Below are positions 53,711 to 62,340 of a stretch of DNA of 64,000 nucleotides, one piece after another (within the stretch, counting starts at the first letter, position 1; each line of letters opens with the position of its first letter). The position numbers and the translations under genes were made by a program. The stretch spans positions 620,001-684,000 of the forward strand of contig JBCHKQ010000001.1 in assembly GCA_039023545.1 (NCBI GenBank), read 5' to 3'. The notes under the pieces were generated by a model. The model was not told the DNA's origin, made no database searches, and was given only the letters and a program-made list of their open reading frames with translations. This stretch comes from Spirochaetia bacterium 38H-sp (lineage in GTDB: Bacteria; Spirochaetota; Spirochaetia; Winmispirales; Winmispiraceae).

Positions 53711-55594
53711 TCATCCACCTATGATAGATGGAAGCCATGTGGAAAGAGCAGGAATATAAGTGATTAGTAACACAGTTATAATTAGCACAATAAAAAATGG
53801 AATAACATTTTTATAAATATCAAGAAGGTCGGCATTAAATCTGTAGGAAGCTATAAATAGATTGAGCCCTACTGGAGGTGTGAGATATCCTACTGCCAGG
53901 TTAGCAAGAAAAAGTATTCCCATATGCACGGGATTTATAGAGTAGAGCTCTGCCATAGGCACTATGAGAGGAGCCACTATCATAATTGCAGAAAAAATAT
54001 CCATGAGACAGCCTGTTATAAGAAGCACAACCGTTACCAGAAGCAAAAAAATAAAAGGAGAAGATATGTGAGCTTTCATCCAGGCTGTAAGAATAAGAGG
54101 AAACTCGCTGTCCACAATATAAAAGGACAGAGCCTTGGCAGAACCCAGAAGAAGCAATATTCCGCCTATGATTGGGATGGATTTTAATATTACAGCCGGG
54201 AGCCTTTTAAAAGGTATTTCTTTTTTTATAAAGACCTCGATAAACATGACATAAAGAGCAGAAAAAGCAGCTGTCTCCGTAAGATTAAAAAGCCCGGAGA
54301 AAAAACCAGCAATAATAAAAACAGGGAGAAGACTTTCCCACACTACATCGTAAAACGCAAGAAGCTTATCCTTTGCAGACAGTTTGGGGAGATCTGGCGT
54401 TTTCTTTTTTTCGCGTATTGCTCTTATCAGTGTGTATACAACCAATGAGCCAACCATAAGAAAGCCTGGGATCAATCCTCCTATGAAAAGGTCTTTGATA
54501 CTTATCTGAGCGACAGAACCATAGATTATGATGGGTAGGCTCGGAGGGAAAAGTAGCCCTATTGTTCCAGAGGCCGTGAGAAGGCCATATGTAAATTTCT
54601 TTGAATATTCTCCGCTTTTTATCATAACATATGAGAGAACGCCCCCCAGAGCAAGGATAGCAACCCCCGATGCACCTGTAAAAGTGGTAAAAAATGCAGA
54701 AACAAGTATGGCTATGATAGCCATACTGCCTGGTAGGTTGCCTATAATACTTTTAAAAAATTTTATAAACCTATCTCCGGCCTTACTCTCGGACAAAACA
54801 AAACCTGTCAGAGTAAAAAGTGCTATAGGCGGAATAGGTATATCAGTAAGGAGGCTGTATATCTCATCAGTAACAACCTCTGCCGTACCATAGTTTCCCA
54901 TGAGAAGAAACATTGCAATGGTACCTATTGCTATAAAAAGGGGAAGCCCTGCAAAGGCAAAAAAGATTATCAGAAGAATTATCAGCCATCCTGCAGACCT
55001 GGCAATATTGGCTATAAAGTCTGCAGTATCAAGCATAAAGACAGGCGGATCCTGAGAGAAGGAAAAGAGCAGATTATTTACAGAAGACAGAGAAATGAAA
55101 ACAGCAAGAACAAAAGAAAGTATAAAAAGGAAAAGCTTTATAGTTCTTTTTGCTTTAATACCCTGTAAAAAATATATGGAGATGACAAAAAATCCCACAG
55201 GCATAACCCAGGTTATAAAACGAGTAGGGATAAAGCCTACTCTTGTAACCTCCTCAAAAGCTATAAAAAAGTGGCTCACTGATATTATTGTAAATACAAG
55301 AGAAAAAAAACTGCTCAGAAAGTATATTGTGTTGAGCAGATATTCTCTGGCATTACCTGTAAGCAGGTTTTCCAATAATGCTATGGACAAATGCTGTCTT
55401 TTTTTTGCGGCATACATTGCGCCAAAAAAAGCAACAAGAAGCACAAGATGTTTTATATAATCGTAGCTTCCTGGTATCCCTGTAGAAAAGATACTCCTTA
55501 ACAACATCTCTATAATAGGGAGGCTTGCAAGTATAAGAAGAAATACAGAAGCGATAAGACCATCTATGCTTCTGAAAATCTTATTTCTACTCAT
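53711..55594 (-). CDS. TRAP transporter fused small and large permease (DctQ-DctM), 627 aa
   Basis: The first about 165 residues form the four-helix DctQ domain (GSYDYIKHLVLLVAFFGAMYAAKK, then FIPTRFITWVMPVG). The rest is the DctM domain with about 12 helices (GFVLSESKAGDRF, TGASGVAILALGG, GLLFPPSLPIIIYG, ATSYLTPPVGLN-like YLTPPVGLN near 577). It uses an ion gradient to import a substrate delivered by DctP, usually an organic acid. Its start overlaps the stop of the dctP gene by 4 nt. Substrate unknown. Confidence 0.92.
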   Translation of the reverse strand: MSRNKIFRSIDGLIASVFLLILASLPIIEMLLRSIFSTGIPGSYDYIKHLVLLVAFFGAMYAAKKRQHLSIALLENLLTGNAREYLLNTIYFLSSFFSLVFTIISVSHFFIAFEEVTRVGFIPTRFITWVMPVGFFVISIYFLQGIKAKRTIKLFLFILSFVLAVFISLSSVNNLLFSFSQDPPVFMLDTADFIANIARSAGWLIILLIIFFAFAGLPLFIAIGTIAMFLLMGNYGTAEVVTDEIYSLLTDIPIPPIALFTLTGFVLSESKAGDRFIKFFKSIIGNLPGSMAIIAILVSAFFTTFTGASGVAILALGGVLSYVMIKSGEYSKKFTYGLLTASGTIGLLFPPSLPIIIYGSVAQISIKDLFIGGLIPGFLMVGSLVVYTLIRAIREKKKTPDLPKLSAKDKLLAFYDVVWESLLPVFIIAGFFSGLFNLTETAAFSALYVMFIEVFIKKEIPFKRLPAVILKSIPIIGGILLLLGSAKALSFYIVDSEFPLILTAWMKAHISSPFIFLLLVTVVLLITGCLMDIFSAIMIVAPLIVPMAELYSINPVHMGILFLANLAVGYLTPPVGLNLFIASYRFNADLLDIYKNVIPFFIVLIITVLLITYIPALSTWLPSIIGG

Positions 55595-56586
55595 TTCTTT
55601 TCCCTGTATTCTTTGATAACAGCAAGAACCTCTTCGTAAAGTTCTCTGGAAAATAGGTTGTCTGCTAATCTGTCAAGGCCTTTTTTTGCAAGGCTTTGCC
55701 ACTCTTGTATCTCTTTCTCAGTTGCTTCGTGGACTATCAGGCCGTTTTGTTTCATTATTTCTATTGCTTTTTTATCCACCTCTATTACCTTATCATTAAG
55801 GTCTTTTGCGACTTCAGAGGCAGCCTTTATAAAATCTTCTCTGTATTCTTGAGGAATCCTGTTCCATGTTCTTTTATCTATGACCAGTCCTCCCACAACA
55901 GGGGCAAATCTGAGAGTATTATAGTGGTTTGCAATGCCAAACCACTGCAGGGTAGCTGCAAGCACGGGAGGAGCATAAGCCGCATCCACCATGCCTGTCT
56001 GTAGAGCAGAAAGAACCTCGTTTTGTGGGATTGGTACTACATTAAAACCAAACTCTTTAAAAGTCTGATTCATCTCTGGCTCATCGGGATAGCTTCTCAA
56101 TTTGAGAGCCCTTAACTCCTCCGGACTGTATGCTGGTGTTCTTGTAAAAAAAGATACCCATCCTGCCAATTGCCAGGCTACAGGAACCATACCCTTATCT
56201 TCAAGAAGTTTGCTCCACCTTGGACCCATCCTTTCTAGAAGATATATTACTTCCTCATCTGTTTGAGTTATTAGAGGAAGTCCCATTGTCATAAGCTCCG
56301 GTTCTATCTTATTGAGACCAACAGAACTGAGTACAGCGCCCTGAAGTTGTCCTAGTCTCATCTTTCTTATGACATCTATCTCATCCCCGGCTATGCCTCC
56401 CGGATATATCTTTACCACAATCTTTCCATCAGATATCTCATACCATTTTTTTGCTATCTGTCGCATAGCATCGTCCCAAGGAGTATTTGCAGGCGCAAGA
56501 CTTGCTATCTTTATGGTAAGCCCCCATGAAGGGAGTAACATAACAAACAGGAGAAGAAAGACAATCGAATACTTTATTCTTTTCAT
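55591..56586 (-). CDS. TRAP transporter substrate-binding protein (DctP family), 331 aa
   Basis: A signal peptide (MKRIKYSIVFLLLFVMLLPSWG) leads to a periplasmic binding protein opening IKIASLAPANTPWDDAM. KIYPGGIAGDEIDVIRKMRLGQLQ is the typical DctP lobe-1 motif, and LKLRSYPDEPEMNQTFKEFG near 145-165 contains the conserved Arg (LRSYP) that binds a substrate carboxylate. Length is normal. It is the middle gene of the TatT-DctP-DctQM operon, 12 nt after the TatT-like gene. Confidence 0.93.
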   Translation of the reverse strand: MKRIKYSIVFLLLFVMLLPSWGLTIKIASLAPANTPWDDAMRQIAKKWYEISDGKIVVKIYPGGIAGDEIDVIRKMRLGQLQGAVLSSVGLNKIEPELMTMGLPLITQTDEEVIYLLERMGPRWSKLLEDKGMVPVAWQLAGWVSFFTRTPAYSPEELRALKLRSYPDEPEMNQTFKEFGFNVVPIPQNEVLSALQTGMVDAAYAPPVLAATLQWFGIANHYNTLRFAPVVGGLVIDKRTWNRIPQEYREDFIKAASEVAKDLNDKVIEVDKKAIEIMKQNGLIVHEATEKEIQEWQSLAKKGLDRLADNLFSRELYEEVLAVIKEYREKK

Positions 56587-56598
56587 ATGAGAAACTCC

Positions 56599-57600
56599 TT
56601 ATATAAATATATCATCAACAGTCTTTATCAGCCATATAGCTGTTTCTCTTGCAACCTCATTCTCCAGTCTGTATTCTGGATACTTTTCCGTATCAATTTC
56701 CAGCGCTTTTTTTAATATAGAAATATATCCCTCTCTATCCTGCAGAGGGACCATCACAGCCTGTGCATATGCAATGTAGGGGGAGAGCTTTTTGCCTTCA
56801 TCAAGTGTTATTGCTTGTTTAAAGTGGAATTCTATCAATTCTCTCGTGGATTTGCCTTCCATTCTGTTTTTTCTGTAGTATTCTACGAGCCATTTTCTTA
56901 CTATGTCATCTTCTTGAGGAATGGCTCTCCACCACAGAGATACGTCCAGACTTCCATAAAGTCGTATAAACATCTCATGTATTGCACCATCTGAATAATA
57001 CGGGTTGAGCCTGAGCACAGCTGTGCATGCTCCCACTGCTTGGGGGATTTTTATGCTCATTGCAGGATCAGACGGCTGTATTGCTATTGCTGCAAGCAGA
57101 CTTGTGCCCAGCCAGTAAAGATAGTCCACATCATCTCTATCTATATTTTCAAAAGCAAGTTCTAGATTTTGAGCATCCCATGCCTTAGAAAAGCCTTTGT
57201 GTCTTATTTCCATCGATTTCAGAGCATATCTGTATGCTCTGAGATAAAAAGCCTTTGCTCTGGCAAACTCTTTCTGCTGTTTATCGTATTCATTTATCTC
57301 TAGCCTTTTGGCCGGTGCTTCGACAAAGGCATTGGAATAAGAAGTGAAACCCTGTGCAAGCATGAGCAGCAGCTGGGTGTTCTGAGGATCTTGCTGCAAT
57401 AAAGTCTCGTACAACTTAAGAGCAAACGGTAAACTTTGTTTTGCAAACTCAGGGTCTTCCTCTGTGAGAAAAGGAGACGGCTCTCCTGTTGCCGACATAG
57501 AAGAAGTAAGGCTATCTATGGCAAGTTGCTTTATAGAACAAGAAGAAAAAATTATTACACTTACTACGATTAAAAAAACAAGGCTTTTTTTATCCATCAT
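56599..57600 (-). CDS. TatT-like TPR lipoprotein associated with the TRAP system, 333 aa
   Basis: A lipoprotein signal ends in FSSCSIKQ, with the lipobox Cys near residue 21. The mature protein is all-helical with TPR-like repeats (ALKLYETLLQQDPQNTQLLLMLAQG; FYLRAYRYALKSMEIR). This is the layout of Treponema pallidum TatT (Tp0956), which forms trimers with its DctP partner TatP and may pass hydrophobic ligands to it. I chose the ATG at 57600, because the longer frame from 57639 only adds an Ile/Tyr-rich stretch from the AT repeat. No ribosome binding site is visible. It is the first gene of the operon. Confidence 0.87.
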   Translation of the reverse strand: MMDKKSLVFLIVVSVIIFSSCSIKQLAIDSLTSSMSATGEPSPFLTEEDPEFAKQSLPFALKLYETLLQQDPQNTQLLLMLAQGFTSYSNAFVEAPAKRLEINEYDKQQKEFARAKAFYLRAYRYALKSMEIRHKGFSKAWDAQNLELAFENIDRDDVDYLYWLGTSLLAAIAIQPSDPAMSIKIPQAVGACTAVLRLNPYYSDGAIHEMFIRLYGSLDVSLWWRAIPQEDDIVRKWLVEYYRKNRMEGKSTRELIEFHFKQAITLDEGKKLSPYIAYAQAVMVPLQDREGYISILKKALEIDTEKYPEYRLENEVARETAIWLIKTVDDIFI

Positions 57601-57706
57601 ATATATATATATACTGATATATATTTTTGATATTAGCAAGATTTACAGAAGACTTTTATTAATAATAAGTTTTGCAAGTGATATGATTTATTGTTTAATA
57701 AAGATA

Positions 57707-57778
57707 AGGCGCCGGCCGGATTCGAACCGGCGAATGAAGGCTTTGCAGGCCTCTCCCTTACCACTTGGGTACGGCGCC
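57707..57778 (-). tRNA. tRNA-Cys (anticodon GCA)
   Basis: The cloverleaf is complete: acceptor stem GGCGCCG/CGGCGCC, anticodon arm GAGGC-CTGCAAA-GCCTT with anticodon GCA, T arm CCGGTTCGAATCCGG, and discriminator U73, which is the identity base of tRNA-Cys. The 3' CCA is not encoded and must be added. Confidence 0.97.
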
Positions 57779-58031
57779 AATTTGTAGAAGTAAATTACTA
57801 AAAAATGTTTTTTTTGTCCAGTCGGTAGAGGGAAAAGCCGCAAATATGCTTTATCCTGAAGGCAGGTTAAGAAAACTTAGCAGATACCGTGCTGTTTTGC
57901 CTTATGCTTGGTTTTTAGATAAAGTAAAGAAATATAACATCAAGTCCTGCTATATCTGTATACTGTTGGCTTGTGCATTAGAAATAAAATTGCGGCTATG
58001 GGTTTTGAAAAAGTAGTGAGGAAAAAAAACA

Positions 58032-58070
58032 ATGCAAACGCTTGCATGATTAACAATACGGGTTTATAAT
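58032..58070 (+). promoter_or_regulatory. Phosphorylase promoter with a LacI-type operator over the -35 box
   Basis: TTGCAT (58042-58047), a 17-nt spacer and a perfect TATAAT (58065-58070) form a strong promoter. ATGCAAACGCTTGCAT (58032-58047) fits the AANCGNTT core of LacI/GalR-family operators with palindromic ATGCAA/TTGCAT arms, and its right arm is the -35 box, so a bound repressor would block RNA polymerase. The remainder of the 316-bp gap 57779-58094 contains no supported gene; an 83-codon frame there starts inside the tRNA. Confidence 0.72.
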
Positions 58071-58094
58071 ATAAAAAAACTTTTTGGAGGAACT

Positions 58095-59705
58095 ATGACA
58101 GATAAGATGCCCAGTGTGGCCTATTTTTGTATGGAATACGGATTGGACACATCCTTTAAAATCTATGCTGGAGGATTGGGAATCCTTGCTGGAGATTACC
58201 TTAAAGGGGCAAAAGATACCGGTTATCCCATAGTAGGTATAGGAATAAAGTGGAAGCAGGGATACACTGACCAGCTTATAGACGAGGAAGGAAGACCTTT
58301 CGACTCGTATAAAAATTATCACTACGATTTTCTAAAAGATACAGGAGTAACGGTAAAAGTAAAGATAAGACAGAGGGACGTATACTGCAAAGTTTGGCTT
58401 GTTGATGAGTTTGGCAACGCTCCTCTATATCTTCTGGATACGGACATCCCGCAGAACGAGGATCGCTGGATATGCGGACAGCTTTATGGCTGGTTTGGAG
58501 AAGAGCGCATAGCACAGGAAATGGTACTAGGAATAGCAGGCGTGAGAGCACTCAGATCGCTTGGCATAAAAACGGATGTCTATCACTTTAACGAAGGGCA
58601 TGCTGTCTTTGCCGCATTTGAGCTGATACGAGAAAAAATGCAGGAAGGACTTTCCTTTGAAGAAGCCGTAAGAAAAACACGGGAAGAAGTGGTTTTCACT
58701 ACGCATACACCCATAAAGGAAGGCAACGAATCCCATTACATAGACAGACTAATGTATATGGGAGCTAACAACGGACTTACCGTAGAGCAGCTTGTAAAAC
58801 TTGGTGGAGCCCCCTTTAATATGACAGTAGCCGCACTAAGATTATCAAGAATTTCCAATGCAGTAGCACAACTGCACTGTGAAACCTCCAACAAAATGTG
58901 GCAAGACATAAAAGACCGCTCAGAAATAATAGGCATAACCAACGCAATACACCTGCCCACCTGGGTTGACAGCAGAATGCTGGATGCAGCGGAAGGTAAA
59001 GGCGATCTGTGGGAAACCCACATGGACAACAAAAGAAAACTCATAGAATTTGTAAAAGAAAGAACAAGCATAGAACTTGACGAGAACGCCCTCCTCATAG
59101 GCTTTTCAAGAAGAGCTGCACCCTACAAAAGAAGCGATCTCATCTTTACAGACACAAACATAATAGAACCACTGCTAAAAGAAAGAAAAATTCAGATAGT
59201 ATTCTCAGGAAAAGCACACCCTCTTGATGACACAGGCAAAAAAATAGTAGAAAATATAGTAAAAATAGGTAAAAAATATCCGCAATCTGTAGTTTTCCTG
59301 GAAAACTACGACATGACAATCGGAAAAATGCTCACTCGCGGCTCTGACATCTGGCTCAATAACCCCCGCAGACCCAAAGAAGCCAGCGGAACATCCGGCA
59401 TGAAAGCAGCGATGAACGGCGTACTCAACCTCAGCACACTTGATGGCTGGTGGCCGGAAGCATGCCGCCACGGAGAAAACGGCTGGCAATTTGGTGACGG
59501 CTTTGTAAGCCCCAACGAAGCAGAACACGATGCACATGACGTAAAAGCACTCTATAAAGTCCTCCTGGAAGAAGTCCTGCCAACATACTATGATAACAGG
59601 AAAAAATGGAAGGAAATGATGAAAAACAGCATAACAAGCACCAGGAAATACTTTGCAGTAGAAAGAATGCTGCAGGAATACTATGAAAAAATGTATATAA
59701 AATAA
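58095..59705 (+). CDS. Alpha-glucan phosphorylase, short form (GT35), 536 aa
   Basis: This enzyme releases glucose-1-phosphate from glycogen or maltodextrin in the cytosol. It is the short GlgP branch (about 550 aa; E. coli enzymes have about 800). It opens VAYFCMEYGLDTSFKIYAGGLGILAGDYLK, with HFNEGHAVFA near 154, TTHTPIKEGNE near 200 and the PLP region EASGTSGMKAAMNG near 433, which holds the cofactor lysine. GGAGG precedes the ATG. The gene is monocistronic and probably repressed through the operator at 58032; the alpha-amylase gene nearby would supply substrate. Confidence 0.93.
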   Translation: MTDKMPSVAYFCMEYGLDTSFKIYAGGLGILAGDYLKGAKDTGYPIVGIGIKWKQGYTDQLIDEEGRPFDSYKNYHYDFLKDTGVTVKVKIRQRDVYCKVWLVDEFGNAPLYLLDTDIPQNEDRWICGQLYGWFGEERIAQEMVLGIAGVRALRSLGIKTDVYHFNEGHAVFAAFELIREKMQEGLSFEEAVRKTREEVVFTTHTPIKEGNESHYIDRLMYMGANNGLTVEQLVKLGGAPFNMTVAALRLSRISNAVAQLHCETSNKMWQDIKDRSEIIGITNAIHLPTWVDSRMLDAAEGKGDLWETHMDNKRKLIEFVKERTSIELDENALLIGFSRRAAPYKRSDLIFTDTNIIEPLLKERKIQIVFSGKAHPLDDTGKKIVENIVKIGKKYPQSVVFLENYDMTIGKMLTRGSDIWLNNPRRPKEASGTSGMKAAMNGVLNLSTLDGWWPEACRHGENGWQFGDGFVSPNEAEHDAHDVKALYKVLLEEVLPTYYDNRKKWKEMMKNSITSTRKYFAVERMLQEYYEKMYIK

Positions 59706-59711
59706 AAAAAT

Positions 59712-59780
59712 ACCGAACGGCCCTGACGCAGCCGAATAAAGCTTCCCCGGCAGTACGGCTGCTCAGGGCCTGCCCTTGGC
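59712..59780 (+). repeat. ACCGAAC element 10 (single A-type unit)
   Basis: ACCGAAC is followed by a 15-bp stem with one bulge: GGCCCTGA.GCAGCCG (59719-59734) against CGGCTGCTCAGGGCC (59756-59770). The loop carries GGCAG (59749-59753), and CTGCC (59770-59774) follows the stem. It starts 6 nt after the phosphorylase stop and could also act as a terminator, though no T-run follows. Confidence 0.78.
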
Positions 59781-59901
59781 AAATATACTGCAAAAGTACT
59801 AAAAACACAGCCACCAGTATACCAAACCTTTAGAATCTTTTTTGCTATGCACAATCCCGATAACATATTAAAATAAAAAAAACAATGCAGGAGAAGAACA
59901 T

Positions 59902-60333
59902 ATGATCCTTGACATAGCCATATATTTTTTTGTTGCAATGGAGCTTGCCAACACAATAATACTATATCTAAAACCGGAGTTTAAATATGGAAACAGCATG
60001 AGAGCCTTTTGTGCATGGGAGGATTCAAAAAAAGAAGAAAAAACAAAGCTTTTTGCAAAATACCTTGTCAACTGGGTAGCAAACTGCAAGCTTATATTCA
60101 TAGCACTTCTTATCGTAGTAGCAAACACAGGAAGCGAGCAGACAAAAATATACACAATCATAGTGACAATATTTTCCATAGCAGTATACTTTATAACACT
60201 CCACCCAATAATAAGAAAACTGGACAGAATGGGCGAGATAAGACCCAAGGGCTATTCTGTGACACTTGCAATAACAATAGCAGCATTTATAGTGGTATTT
60301 TCTTTGGCCCTTGTTTTACATATTCTTACCTGA
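59902..60333 (+). CDS. Small membrane protein of unknown function, 143 aa
   Basis: It has four predicted membrane helices (about 3-23, 58-80, 83-103 and 118-141) and a charged cytoplasmic loop with CAWEDSKKEEK. GGAGA precedes the ATG. I recognise no family. It lies alone between the phosphorylase gene and the convergent chemoreceptor gene. Confidence 0.7.
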   Translation: MILDIAIYFFVAMELANTIILYLKPEFKYGNSMRAFCAWEDSKKEEKTKLFAKYLVNWVANCKLIFIALLIVVANTGSEQTKIYTIIVTIFSIAVYFITLHPIIRKLDRMGEIRPKGYSVTLAITIAAFIVVFSLALVLHILT

Positions 60334-60358
60334 TTTGCTCAGTTGTAAAAGCGCAAAA

Positions 60359-62254
60359 TTATTCTGATTCCGACTCTTCAAGAGAAAAGGCCTCTACGGT
60401 ATCCCTTAGAACATCCATCCTGTTTTTACTCTCCTGTGCAAGCCTGTCTATATCCGTAAGAGCATTGGATATCTCTTTTATGCCATTTTCAATCTCTATG
60501 ATATTCTTGTTGACATTGAGAGCAAGCTCCTTTGTTTTCTCGGATACATTGTGTATATCAGCAGTCTTATTAGAAATCTCTACAGACTCCTCTTTTACCC
60601 GTGTTGTAATAACATTGATATTCTGAATATTCTCAAGAATACTATTGCTATTTTGGGATAGGGTTGTCATCAGTTTGGTGATCTCTTCCAAAGAAATATA
60701 AAATTTTTCCATTGATTTCTGAATATGTTCAAAAGATTCTGCACTGTCGGAGCTGACTTCGCTTGCTGTACTTATCTGCTCAAGCATATTTCTCAAAGAT
60801 TGATTTATCTTTGTTGCGTGCTCCTCTGTAGATTCTGCCAGCTTACGTATTTCCTCCGCAACAACAGCAAACCCCCGGCCGGCATCGCCAGCATGAGCAC
60901 TCTCTATTGCGGCATTCATAGAAAGAAGATTAGTTTGCTCGGCAACGGCATCTATTATGTCTATTATCTCCTTTACATTTGAAATCTCTCTGGAAATATT
61001 ATTTACTATATAGTTTGTATTATTTATCTTTTCTCCACTGCTTTTTAGCAGCTCCATTATTTCACTCAGATTTTCTCTCTCTTTTTCTGCAAGGTTGCTT
61101 GCACGCCTTATGGAGGAGTTTATCTCTTCTATTGCCTCAGAGCTTTCTTCTATATTTTCTGCCTGTATAGATATATCTCTTTCTATCTCTTCTGTCCCTG
61201 TTACAATCTGTGTAATAGCTGCAGAAGTTTGTTCTATGGAAGCATCAAGGGTTTTCAGCACCTGTTTGAATACATCCATATTCTTTGTAATCTGATTACT
61301 GGATGCAGAGGACTCTCTTACACCCGAAGCGAGAGACTCTTTGAGAACATCCACCTGCATAGAAGCCTTTTTTACGTTGAGCAGAAAATTGCGCAACATA
61401 TCAAATGCGATGGCATTATGCTCTCCAATTTCTCCCAGCTCATCCTTTGCCATCCTGGACATAGTCTGTAACTTTTCTATTGTACCTCTCGTGAGTTTTT
61501 TCTCTTTAATCTCGCCTATTATCCTGCTTAAAGAGCTTATTCTGTCGGTCAATGTTCTGTTTACTCTAAAAACGAGAAAGGAGGAGAACACAATTGTCAT
61601 AAGAACAAGCACGATTACAAGAAACTGAATAATCTGCTCTGTTTTTCTTACACTGGTCTTAAGCTTTTCTATCAATGACAAAACCTTTGAAGAAAGAAAC
61701 TCCTCCGATATGTTAATAGTGCTGTACAGAGAACCCATGGCCTCATTTATATAGAAAGAAGCTATTGTTGCTTTATCATAACTTTCTCGTATATTGAGTT
61801 TTATCTGGAGAAGTCCTCTTCTTTGGTTGTCCGGCAGATCTATGTTTTCTAGCAAATCCGATATAAAAGTCTCTGTTTTATTAAAATTAGCATTATTTAG
61901 TGTCCATAATTTTTCCAGACTTTTTATTTCTTCTTTTAAATCTTTTGATAGAAAGGCAACACCTTTGTGAGAATAGAGTTCCTTTAAGTCGGTGTCAAGT
62001 TCTGATACAGCAAGCTTCCACTTATCAAAGACATCTTCCAGTTGTTCTGTAGCTCTTCTTGTTGTATCATAAGCAATCATATCCTTGCTTGCGGATACCA
62101 GTTTTTGGGAAGAGACAACAAAATCCCATGCTTTATCCATAAAATCGCCGAGTATATAAGATACATAGTTTTGTACCATTATCCCCAAAAGACCTACAAA
62201 CAAAATTACTGCTGTCAGAAACACAATAAACCGCAACCTGGAACGGAGTGTCAT
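60359..62254 (-). CDS. Methyl-accepting chemotaxis protein, 631 aa
   Basis: This is a chemoreceptor. It has a membrane helix at about 8-28, a helical ligand-binding region (29-205), a second helix at 207-230 and a HAMP region at about 231-285. The signalling domain has the conserved hairpin tip at about 432-472 ([21 protein letters not shown], continuing [12 protein letters not shown]). Heptad-rich methylation helices flank the tip. It should pass a periplasmic signal to CheA/CheW and flagellar motors. No CheB/CheR docking pentapeptide is seen at the C-terminus. The ligand is unknown. Confidence 0.95.
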   Translation of the reverse strand: MTLRSRLRFIVFLTAVILFVGLLGIMVQNYVSYILGDFMDKAWDFVVSSQKLVSASKDMIAYDTTRRATEQLEDVFDKWKLAVSELDTDLKELYSHKGVAFLSKDLKEEIKSLEKLWTLNNANFNKTETFISDLLENIDLPDNQRRGLLQIKLNIRESYDKATIASFYINEAMGSLYSTINISEEFLSSKVLSLIEKLKTSVRKTEQIIQFLVIVLVLMTIVFSSFLVFRVNRTLTDRISSLSRIIGEIKEKKLTRGTIEKLQTMSRMAKDELGEIGEHNAIAFDMLRNFLLNVKKASMQVDVLKESLASGVRESSASSNQITKNMDVFKQVLKTLDASIEQTSAAITQIVTGTEEIERDISIQAENIEESSEAIEEINSSIRRASNLAEKERENLSEIMELLKSSGEKINNTNYIVNNISREISNVKEIIDIIDAVAEQTNLLSMNAAIESAHAGDAGRGFAVVAEEIRKLAESTEEHATKINQSLRNMLEQISTASEVSSDSAESFEHIQKSMEKFYISLEEITKLMTTLSQNSNSILENIQNINVITTRVKEESVEISNKTADIHNVSEKTKELALNVNKNIIEIENGIKEISNALTDIDRLAQESKNRMDVLRDTVEAFSLEESESE

Positions 62255-62302
62255 AAATCCATCCTAAAATAAAATACTATTATCTACCTTGTATTCTAAT
62301 AT

Positions 62303-62333
62303 AAAGAAAAGCTCGTGGCAAATGCCGCGAGCT
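62303..62333 (-). terminator. Intrinsic terminator of the alpha-amylase gene
   Basis: Read on the minus strand, AGCTCGCGGC, loop ATTT, GCCACGAGCT (one G-T pair) and TTTCTTT form a terminator 7 nt after the amylase stop codon. Confidence 0.85.
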
Positions 62334-62340
62334 GATAATA

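Noticed and set aside
57765..58016. 83-codon frame between tRNA-Cys and the phosphorylase gene
   Set aside because: It starts inside the tRNA gene, has no ribosome binding site and its product has no recognisable features.
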